The position numbers were made by a program, and so were the translations under genes. A stretch of 64,000 nt of DNA, from positions 1-64,000 of the forward strand of contig JAJCJJ010000006.1 in assembly GCA_020555865.1 (NCBI GenBank), given 5' to 3'. Position 1 is the first letter of the stretch, and each line of letters begins with the position of its first letter. This DNA is from a bacterium 210917-DFI.7.65 (GTDB lineage: Bacteria > Bacillota > Clostridia > Oscillospirales > Oscillospiraceae). The notes under the pieces are model-generated. The model made no database searches. It worked only from the letters and a program-made list of their open reading frames with translations, and had not been told where the DNA came from. Positions 35,709 through 42,434 of the stretch are shown in pieces.

Positions 35709-36394
35709 AAGCCGCCGTATTTGACTTGGACGGTACGCTGTGCGCTGTGGGCAAAGCGATCCTGCCCGAAACGCTGGCGCTGCTGGAGCAGCTTCAGCGG
35801 CGCGACGTACAGCTGGCGTTGTCCTCCGGAAAACCGATTTATTACCTGTGCGGCCTTCTGCGGCAAACGGGTCTGCGGGACGTGATTCTGATGGGCGAAA
35901 ACGGCGCATCGGTGCAGCGAGGCATGGATCTGCCGCCCCGGTTCCACTACCGCATGCCGGTGGCGCCCCATACCCGCGCCGCCCTGACGCAGCTGCAGGA
36001 AAAGCTGGAAGCTGAATTCGGCCCGCGCATCTGGTTTCAGCCCAATCAGACGGAGGTGACGCCCTTCTTCTGCGACGAAACCACCCATGCTGACCTGCGC
36101 ACTTTTCTGGCCCAGGAGCTGAACGCAGAAAAAGCGGGCATCACCGTGTACGATCAAAGCGACTGTATCGATCTGTGTCCCACAGGGCTGGATAAAGGCA
36201 GCGGTCTGGCGTTCCTCTGCACGCGCATGGGCTGGGAACTGTCGGAAACCGCCGCCGTGGGCGACGGCGTCAACGATGAACCGATGCTTCGCGCCGCAGG
36301 CTGTTCCATCGGGATCGGCCGGCAGCCCGTAGCTGGAGCGCAGTTCACCGTTCCCACCATTCAGGATGCCATTACATACCTGCTCACTTTGTAA
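35702..36394 (+). CDS. HAD-superfamily hydrolase (Cof-type)
   Basis: 230 residues. Motif I FDLDGTL at residues ~7-13, ALSSGKPIYYL (motif II region) at ~39, motif III lysine in TGLDKGSGL, and motif IV GDGVNDEPML near residue 185. Short type-IIB cap. The ATG lies inside the end of glf (7-base overlap), so the two are translationally coupled; it may act on a sugar phosphate in the same glycan pathway (inference). Different subgroup from the HAD gene at 3896. Confidence 0.82.
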   Translation: MLKAAVFDLDGTLCAVGKAILPETLALLEQLQRRDVQLALSSGKPIYYLCGLLRQTGLRDVILMGENGASVQRGMDLPPRFHYRMPVAPHTRAALTQLQEKLEAEFGPRIWFQPNQTEVTPFFCDETTHADLRTFLAQELNAEKAGITVYDQSDCIDLCPTGLDKGSGLAFLCTRMGWELSETAAVGDGVNDEPMLRAAGCSIGIGRQPVAGAQFTVPTIQDAITYLLTL

Positions 36395-36405
36395 GTAAAA
36401 TGGGA

Positions 36406-36438
36406 AAACGCCTTCGCTTTTGCGAAGGCGTTTTTTTA
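36406..36438 (+). terminator. Terminator after glf-HAD operon
   Basis: AACGCCTTCGC-TTTT-GCGAAGGCGTT stem followed by seven T. Confidence 0.88.
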
Positions 36439-36444
36439 TTTTTT

Positions 36445-36549
36445 GCGTTTGTTGTATCCGGCCATGCAACATTTGCTCTGCCCTACACTTACTGTGTAGG
36501 GCTTTTTTTCAAAAGCCCTAAAATCCGACTACATAAAGGAGAAATCGAC
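36445..36549 (+). promoter_or_regulatory. Attenuator-like leader of cassette 2 small gene
   Basis: Same architecture as the leader at 29016: TGTTG/CAACA stem, terminator hairpin GCCCTACAC-GTGTAGGGC with T-run (36480-36509), overlapping alternative stem AGGGCTTTT / AAAAGCCCT (36498-36519, perfect 9 bp), then AAGGAGAAATCGAC and TTG. The loop sequences differ between copies while the stems are kept. Confidence 0.6.
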
Positions 36550-37149
36550 TTGAAGTATACAAAAAATTATCACTTAAACCAATGGGATGCCGCTGACCGC
36601 GTCCTGCGCACCGACTTTAATGCAGACAACCAGAAGCTGGACGCAGCCATCGCAGAAGCAAAAGCTACTTGCCCTTATGTGCATCTGCTGACAGCCTCTC
36701 TTCCGGCGGATGCTGTGCAGTTGGACTTGGATGTGTCCACCCTGGATCTGACCCGGTATTACCGTCTGGATCTGCACATCACGCCCAAGGCCGGGGCAGA
36801 TTATGCCGACGCGATTATGCTGCGCTGCAACAATTTGAGCGAGGGCTATGTCAACGAGGATAAAGCTCACGGCTATCTGGCCTATTGCGCTCTGGGCAGC
36901 ATGACGGAATATTTCTGCCAGCTCTGTTTTCATGTGTATCTGGGCAGCGCCGTCATGGGCGGCGCGACTTACGGCTGCCTGGATTATACTTATTGGGAAA
37001 AGGGCCTTGTGCACTGCTCCGACACGCCGGCGTTCTACGGTTTGGCACTCTCCCCGGCCGAGATCACTTCCTTGAATCTGGTTTCCGGTACCAACGGGAA
37101 ACTGCTGGGCGGCGGATTGTCTGTTCAGCTGTATGGATTGAAGAAGTAA
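36550..37149 (+). CDS. Cassette 2 small protein, phage-tail-like ends
   Basis: 199 residues, TTG start after AAGGAG. N-terminus YTKNYHLNQWDAADRVLRTD plus FNADNQKLDAAI is nearly the same as the paralogs at 29116 and 41801; C-terminus ends LSVQLYGLKK. The central ~120 residues diverge but keep a beta-rich pattern (DVSTLDLTRYYRLDLHITP, also seen as DLTRYQQLNLYL in copy 1) and several Cys. Converges on S-layer copy C across a terminator. Function unknown; see the pairing pattern in findings. Confidence 0.75.
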   Translation: MKYTKNYHLNQWDAADRVLRTDFNADNQKLDAAIAEAKATCPYVHLLTASLPADAVQLDLDVSTLDLTRYYRLDLHITPKAGADYADAIMLRCNNLSEGYVNEDKAHGYLAYCALGSMTEYFCQLCFHVYLGSAVMGGATYGCLDYTYWEKGLVHCSDTPAFYGLALSPAEITSLNLVSGTNGKLLGGGLSVQLYGLKK

Positions 37150-37154
37150 ACAAA

Positions 37155-37184
37155 AAGGTAGCCCCGAAGCTATCGCTTCGGGGC
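37155..37184. terminator. Bidirectional terminator between cassette 2 genes
   Basis: AGGTAGCCCCGAAGC / GCTTCGGGGCTGCCTTT hairpin between convergent genes. Confidence 0.8.
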
Positions 37185-37217
37185 TGCCTTTCTAAATGCA
37201 ATGTGTGGTAGGAAAAC

Positions 37218-40200
37218 TTATGCAGGGATAACTACGGTGTAGGTCATATCCACGCCGTCCACAGTCAGTGTAACACTGTACTCATTACCGGCGCTGACAG
37301 TACCCCACTTGGTATCAATTGCTTTCACCAAAGTATCGTTGTCGTTCTCGCCATTTTCAGTCCAGTTGCTGCCCTTCAAAGAGCCGGATGCATTCCACTT
37401 ATAGGTTTTGCCATCAAACACGATGGTGCTGGCGGAACCGCTGCGATACAGGCCACCCAGGAAACGGGCCAGGTCTGCAATGTAGGGGGCTGTAGAAGCA
37501 TCAACAGAAGGATTCACAGTAGCATAGCTGTTGTTGCCAGTGGCAGTCACTTCGTTGTCATTCACAGTGATATCACCCACAAAGTTGTAACCATCATCTC
37601 CTGCCTGGTCTACAGCATTCTGGCCCTTGCTGTCCACGCTGGTAACAGCCAGGAAGGTCACACCATTGTCGAAGTAAACGTCAGCCTTCACAACGCAAGG
37701 CGTTTCGACAGCATCCTTCAGATCCGCCACGGAGATAATCTCGGTGGGATATGCGCTGTTGTCGATATCGCTCTCGCTGCGGGTATCGATAATGGTCACG
37801 CCGTTGAACTTGACGTCATCCAGATAGCTGTCATTGTCAACAAAGGTGACATATGCCTTTCCACTCTTGTTGTATACGCTTTCAATGGTCAGGCCGCTCA
37901 TATAGCCATCTTCATCATCGTAAGCAGCATTCAACTCCAAGTCGTTGGCGTCTTCCAGCTTGTAGTTGTCGCCGTCCATGCTGTAGGTGTAGAAGCCCTG
38001 GTTGGTGTTATCATCGGTGATGATGATGCCAGCCGGGTTGGTCAGGTCTTCCATCAGCCACAGATCGTCAGTGGTATAGGTGTCGCTGGAAGCCTTCTGC
38101 TCAGCGTCGTCAGCCAGGTAGACGATGTTCTCGGTGGAAGCGGAAGTGCTCAGGGAGTCGCCGGCAAAGATAACCAGGCGGGCCGTCTTGCTGTCGTCCT
38201 CATCGGTCACCACATAAGCTGCCGGCGTGCCGGTGCACTTCAAGCCGCCCACAGCATAGGTCACATCGATCTTGCTGCCCTGGCTCTCCACAGCCAGATA
38301 GACGGTCTCGTCGTTGACATAGAAGCTGCCGGCGTTCGTCTTCAGGGTGCTGTCCGTGGCCTTGATGTCAGACTTCAGCTTGGTCACGGTCTGATCGAAA
38401 TCATCGTCCAGCTCGGAAGCATCGAAGGGCTTGATGGTGTAAACCTCGTTGCCGCTCTTCTGCTCAGCGGAAGTGCCAGTGCCCAAGCTAGTTTCGGCAA
38501 CTTTCTTGTCGCTGAATTCATACAGGCCAGCCGCCGCCTTGCCGTCACTGATATTGCCGCTTGCACCGGTTGCATTCGTCAGAGTGGTGCTGTCAGCGAT
38601 GATTTCCAGAGCGCCCTGCTCCACTTCAACAGTATCAACCTTGCCTTCGGAGGAAACGCGCTGTGCATAATAAACCTTTTCACCGCCGGTGGTCTCATTG
38701 TAAATGGCAGTGACATAGTAAATGTCCTCGAGGTTGGCTGCGGAAGCGCCGTCAATGGCAATCACATAGCCCTCGTTGGTGGTGTAAACACTGTACTCCT
38801 TGTCGAAGTCAATGTTGTCATAGTTGCCGGCGGGTGCGCCTGCATAATCATACTTGGTGCCGTCGATGGTGATGTTGCCGTTGACAGCTTCCTTCACGGA
38901 AGTGGGCTTGCCGGTAACCACATCGGCCACATAGCTGGCCACAGCCTTCTTGCCGTTCATGGCCACTGCCAGAACGGTGCCTTCTTCATAAGTGCTGGCA
39001 TCAAAGCCGGGCAGTTCCTTGCTGGTGTCATCATAATCATCATAGAAGGTGCCCAGGTTGTTGTCATCGATGTCCACCAGCTTCACGCGATAGGATGCGC
39101 CGTTGTTCTCCTCGCTGGTGCTCATATTGTCGGAGATGGAGTCGATCTTGGCATAGGTGTAATGTGCCACAACAACCTTTGCGACATCGCCGTCATTGTT
39201 CTCATAGGCATACACCACATCGCCCTGCGTCAGTTCCTTGTTCAGATTATTCTGCTCGACGCCGTTGATATAGATGTATTTGCTGCCATCATCGCCCTCA
39301 GCATTTTCAGCCAGCGCAATGTCGGAGCTGCTGTAGTCCATGTAAGAGCTGCCGGTCAGGATGTCGTTGATGGTCTTATCGGTGTCATCCACAACCGCAA
39401 CAGCGTCGGGAGCAGTCATATACTCGCCGATGGTGGCGCTCTTGTAGCTCCACTTGTCGGTCAGCTGCATCATGTGACCCGTGCTGCTCTTCAGCTTCAG
39501 GTCCTTGCAGTATTTCTCAGCAAACTCTACGGTATAAACGTCGCCGCCGTTCATCACGACGGTATCGTCGCTGATGTTGGTAGCGTCTGCCTTCACCTTG
39601 GAGGTAACAGGAGTGGCCTTGGAAGGATCGGTGACAATGACGATGCCGCCGGGCAGCTCAATCTTGCCGCCGTTGTCCTCATATTCCACCAGAGTGGCCT
39701 GCATGGCGTTGAACGCCATCTGAGCAGCTTGCTCACGGGTCAGGTTGACGGACAGTGCAATCTCTTCCATGCCATCGTCCAGATCGGCGTCGCCCAGCGC
39801 CAGCTTGGAAACGTTGATGGCCCAGCTGTTACCCACCAACTGCTCAATCTGGGGATCATAGCCCAGAGCAACCAGCAGCATCTTGGCAAACTGGGTACCC
39901 GTCACAGGATCCGTGGGGTTGAAACGGCCGTTGCCGTCGCCGGCAATGATGCCCTCGTTGGTGCAGTAGGCAATGGAGCCTGCGCTCCAGCGGGTAGCTG
40001 CCACGTCGGCATAGGGAGCAATGGAAGCCGTCAGCTTGTCAGCTGCATCCTGGCCCACCAGCATGTAGGTGATGATCTTCGCAGCCTGTTCACGATTCAG
40101 GGTTGCGTCGGGGTTGAAGTTATTGCCGTCGCCGCCATTGAAAATGCCGGCGGCAGTCATAACGTCGACCGCCTCTTTGTAAGTGACTTTGGAGTAATCC

Positions 40201-40298
40201 TTGTAGTCACTCGCGTCCGCGGCGAAGGCGGCGGTCATCAGGCTCAATGCCATGGCCAGCGCCAACACCAGGGACAGAACCTTTTTCAGATTCTTCAT
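37218..40298 (-). CDS. S-layer protein with SLH domains, copy C
   Basis: 1026 residues. Same signal peptide and three SLH modules as copies B and D (residues ~1-235), then a diverged ~790-residue acidic ectodomain ending DGVDMTYTVVIPA. The N-terminal coding bases match the edge fragment (copy A) exactly over its 97 bases. Repeated short blocks such as ENIVYLADD, FYTYSMDGDNYKLED are shared in position with copy B (DVVYLVGD, FYTYDVNSDDEYTLED), so B and C are closer to each other than to D in the second half. AAGGAGG before the ATG. Expected to form or join the surface layer. Confidence 0.9.
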   Translation of the reverse strand: MKNLKKVLSLVLALAMALSLMTAAFAADASDYKDYSKVTYKEAVDVMTAAGIFNGGDGNNFNPDATLNREQAAKIITYMLVGQDAADKLTASIAPYADVAATRWSAGSIAYCTNEGIIAGDGNGRFNPTDPVTGTQFAKMLLVALGYDPQIEQLVGNSWAINVSKLALGDADLDDGMEEIALSVNLTREQAAQMAFNAMQATLVEYEDNGGKIELPGGIVIVTDPSKATPVTSKVKADATNISDDTVVMNGGDVYTVEFAEKYCKDLKLKSSTGHMMQLTDKWSYKSATIGEYMTAPDAVAVVDDTDKTINDILTGSSYMDYSSSDIALAENAEGDDGSKYIYINGVEQNNLNKELTQGDVVYAYENNDGDVAKVVVAHYTYAKIDSISDNMSTSEENNGASYRVKLVDIDDNNLGTFYDDYDDTSKELPGFDASTYEEGTVLAVAMNGKKAVASYVADVVTGKPTSVKEAVNGNITIDGTKYDYAGAPAGNYDNIDFDKEYSVYTTNEGYVIAIDGASAANLEDIYYVTAIYNETTGGEKVYYAQRVSSEGKVDTVEVEQGALEIIADSTTLTNATGASGNISDGKAAAGLYEFSDKKVAETSLGTGTSAEQKSGNEVYTIKPFDASELDDDFDQTVTKLKSDIKATDSTLKTNAGSFYVNDETVYLAVESQGSKIDVTYAVGGLKCTGTPAAYVVTDEDDSKTARLVIFAGDSLSTSASTENIVYLADDAEQKASSDTYTTDDLWLMEDLTNPAGIIITDDNTNQGFYTYSMDGDNYKLEDANDLELNAAYDDEDGYMSGLTIESVYNKSGKAYVTFVDNDSYLDDVKFNGVTIIDTRSESDIDNSAYPTEIISVADLKDAVETPCVVKADVYFDNGVTFLAVTSVDSKGQNAVDQAGDDGYNFVGDITVNDNEVTATGNNSYATVNPSVDASTAPYIADLARFLGGLYRSGSASTIVFDGKTYKWNASGSLKGSNWTENGENDNDTLVKAIDTKWGTVSAGNEYSVTLTVDGVDMTYTVVIPA

Positions 40299-40611
40299 GG
40301 TTCGGTAGTCCTCCTTTTTTGATCGTTTTGCTCCAAAAAGTGATCCAATTCAGCACAAATAACCCGTTTTCCCTCCAAAACACCGGCTTATAAATACCGC
40401 ATAGCACCTCTTTGACCGTAAAGTAAAATCCCCGGAAAGCCGCGCCACAGCGGCCTTTCCGGGGATTGCAAAACGTATGGATGTTCAATTTGGTAGACAT
40501 TTCGCCAGCAGATGCTGTCGCTGCCTTTCTTCTATCTCTTGTCCCCCAGCTGTTTTCCTTTCCCATTTGGGTAGACATCCGGTAGACATGGTAGACAGGG
40601 GCTGGAAAAAA
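40299..40611 (-). repeat. S-layer upstream block, copy C
   Basis: Nearly identical to blocks A, B and D. Palindrome at 40430-40464 in the A/B orientation; GGTAGACAT cluster near 40569-40597. Just beyond the block, at 40646-40674, is a related short hairpin (TCCCCGGAA ... TTCCGGGGGA). The region 40612-40939 otherwise shows no gene; a 33-codon minus-strand frame near 40800-40900 has protein-like character but no start site. Confidence 0.82.
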
Positions 40612-40645
40612 TTAGGGCAAACAGTCTTTTTCCATAGACGCCGGA

Positions 40646-40676
40646 ATCCCCGGAAAGCACATGCCTTCCGGGGGAG
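40646..40676. repeat. Short hairpin related to the block palindrome
   Basis: TCCCCGGAAAG ... CTTCCGGGGGA; shares the first 12 bases of the palindrome inside the S-layer upstream blocks but has a different loop and no T-run. Confidence 0.5.
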
Positions 40677-40939
40677 CCAATACCAGGAAAAGTTATAAAG
40701 AAGAAATCGGTAAGAACAACATGATTTCTCGGCAGCTACAAGCAGCCAAATACGTCCGCCCGCGCTGCTGCCCAAATTATCATACCGGCCTGTCAGGGTG
40801 TCATCGGATGCGTTGGTTGTCGAAGCTCCACATCCTCAGCAAAATGCCACGTCACCACCGTCATACCCCTGTGCTCCAAAAAATGCAGCACGTTTTAAAC
40901 TTTTTCCAAACAACGCCCGAATTCTTTCCCCGCATTTCC

Positions 40940-40968
40940 TTGCCACCTTCTCCCCGGCATGGTATACT
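40940..40968 (+). promoter_or_regulatory. Promoter of the DUF1599 gene
   Basis: TTGCCA (40940-40945), 17-bp spacer, TATACT (40963-40968), ~55 bases before the start at 41023. Confidence 0.7.
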
Positions 40969-41022
40969 GTTTCATGCCCCGCGCGCAGCGCGTACAATGT
41001 TACTGCAGGAGGAACGGATGCT

Positions 41023-41613
41023 ATGGCAGAGGAACTGCTTGCTCAATTTGATAAAACAAGGGCGTATTGCTTTGAACTGTTCAAAGCCAAAAACGCCGAC
41101 TACGGTCCCACCTGGCTTTTATACCGCCCCCAGTCCCTGAACGACGAGATCTGGCGCAAGGCCAAGCGCATCCGCACCCTCGAAGAACATGGGGATCGCG
41201 CCTGCATCCACGAAGGCCGCGATGTGGAATATGTCGGCATCATCAATTACTGTATCATGTTCCTGATCAAACTGCAATCCGCTCCCGGGCTTCCTTCGGA
41301 AGCGGATTTGACGGACGATATTTCGGTCCTGGACGGCATCGGCGAGGATGTGCTCACCGCCGCCTATCAGGCTCAAATGGATCAGGTACGCACCCTGCTG
41401 ATCCGCAAAAACACCGACTATGGCGACGCCTGGAAGAGCATGTCCCTGGGCGCCATGACCGACCAGGTCATTATCCGCGTCTACCGTATCCGCAAGATCC
41501 TCGCCAACGGCGGCAAATGCACTGTGTCCGAGGGCGTCAGCGCCCAGCTGCACGATGTAATCAACTATTGCGTGTTTGCGCTCATTAAAATGGGCGCGGA
41601 ATTTCTGAACTGA
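41023..41613 (+). CDS. DUF1599 (nucleotide-modification-associated) protein, internally duplicated
   Basis: 196 residues made of two similar halves: KNADYGPTW...KRIRTLEEHG...INYCIMFLIK and KNTDYGDAW...YRIRKILANG...INYCVFALIK. Each half has the DUF1599 pattern of an acidic/His site (YG, R-I-R, Asn-Tyr-Cys) reminiscent of all-alpha nucleotide pyrophosphatases. Start at 41023 chosen from AGGAGGA at 41008 and the promoter; the open frame upstream to 40798 is not protein-like. Monocistronic, between S-layer cassettes 2 and 3. Function unknown; possibly nucleotide housekeeping or base modification. Confidence 0.82.
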   Translation: MAEELLAQFDKTRAYCFELFKAKNADYGPTWLLYRPQSLNDEIWRKAKRIRTLEEHGDRACIHEGRDVEYVGIINYCIMFLIKLQSAPGLPSEADLTDDISVLDGIGEDVLTAAYQAQMDQVRTLLIRKNTDYGDAWKSMSLGAMTDQVIIRVYRIRKILANGGKCTVSEGVSAQLHDVINYCVFALIKMGAEFLN

Positions 41614-41650
41614 ACGGAACCATTATTTTTTAAGCATTCCGTTTGAACAA

Positions 41651-41690
41651 AACTCTCCCGCTGAATCAGCGGGAGAGTTTTCCATATTTT
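41651..41690 (+). terminator. Terminator after the DUF1599 gene
   Basis: AACTCTCCCGCTG / CAGCGGGAGAGTT perfect 13-bp stem with T-rich tail. Confidence 0.88.
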
Positions 41691-41699
41691 TTTTAGTTT

Positions 41700-41800
41700 T
41701 GTTGCCCGGAAGTGTACAACTTTTGCCCTGCCCTACACGGTAAGTGTAGGGCCTTTTTTCGGAAAAGCCCCAAATTCGACTACATAAAGGAGAAATCGAC
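41700..41800 (+). promoter_or_regulatory. Attenuator-like leader of cassette 3 small gene
   Basis: Third copy of the leader: GTTG/CAAC stem, terminator GCCCTACAC-GTGTAGGGC with T-run (41730-41758), alternative stem GGGC-(C)-TTTT / AAAAGCCC with one bulge, AAGGAGAAATCGAC and TTG start. Confidence 0.6.
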
Positions 41801-42355
41801 TTGAAGTATACAGAACACTATCGATTGAACCTGTGGGATGCGGCTGATCGCGTCCTGCGGGAAGATTTCAATGCAGACAATCAAAAGGTGGATGCAGCCA
41901 TCGCTGCATGCAGGGCACGGGATCCACAACTCTTAAAATCCATCATCGTTTCAAACGACACGTCACAACTGGACATCGACGTCAGTGACATTGATTTTGG
42001 CCACTGGCATACCGTTCTGCTGCGCCTGGAAATTTTAGGGGATGGAGAAATGCGCTTGCGCAGCAATCAGTCCTACTCCGAATTCTTTAATCAGTTTTCC
42101 GTATTTGAATCTACTTCCGATTGTCTGTCTAAATTTCCCGCCCGGACAGCCGGGCAGCGCCACGAAATCTATTTTTTCCCGCTGTGTGACAAGCGCCGTT
42201 TAATCACGGCTCTGACCCTCAGTGATACTGTGCTTTTGGGGTGCAATTATCAGCTGTCTTATGAAAATCTGATCACACTGACCATTTTTCCGAGGGAACC
42301 AAAGCAAACGCTCGGTGCGGAGAGTAAGATTTCTCTCTATGGGCTGCATCTGTGA
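41801..42355 (+). CDS. Cassette 3 small protein, phage-tail-like ends
   Basis: 184 residues, TTG start after AAGGAG. N-terminus YTEHYRLNLWDAADRVLRED plus FNADNQKVDAAI; C-terminus KISLYGLHL. The middle is shorter and unlike the other two copies apart from a DIDVSDIDFGHWHTVLLRLE strand that aligns with their DLDVST/DMDLSAY strands. Its codon use seems less GC-biased than that of neighbours. Converges on S-layer copy D over a perfect bidirectional terminator. Confidence 0.75.
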   Translation: MKYTEHYRLNLWDAADRVLREDFNADNQKVDAAIAACRARDPQLLKSIIVSNDTSQLDIDVSDIDFGHWHTVLLRLEILGDGEMRLRSNQSYSEFFNQFSVFESTSDCLSKFPARTAGQRHEIYFFPLCDKRRLITALTLSDTVLLGCNYQLSYENLITLTIFPREPKQTLGAESKISLYGLHL

Positions 42356-42360
42356 AATAC

Positions 42361-42394
42361 AAAAACCCCCGTGCCATACGGCACGGGGGTTTTT
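42361..42394. terminator. Bidirectional terminator between cassette 3 genes
   Basis: AAAAACCCCCGTGCC-ATAC-GGCACGGGGGTTTTT, perfect 15-bp stem. Confidence 0.9.
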
Positions 42395-42434
42395 GTCGTT
42401 ATAACACAAATGAGTTACGAACGAAACAGTAAAA

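Noticed and set aside
40661..41140. 159-codon plus-strand frame before the DUF1599 gene
   Set aside because: Composition is not protein-like, no ribosome binding site, and it runs out of frame into the real gene at 41023.
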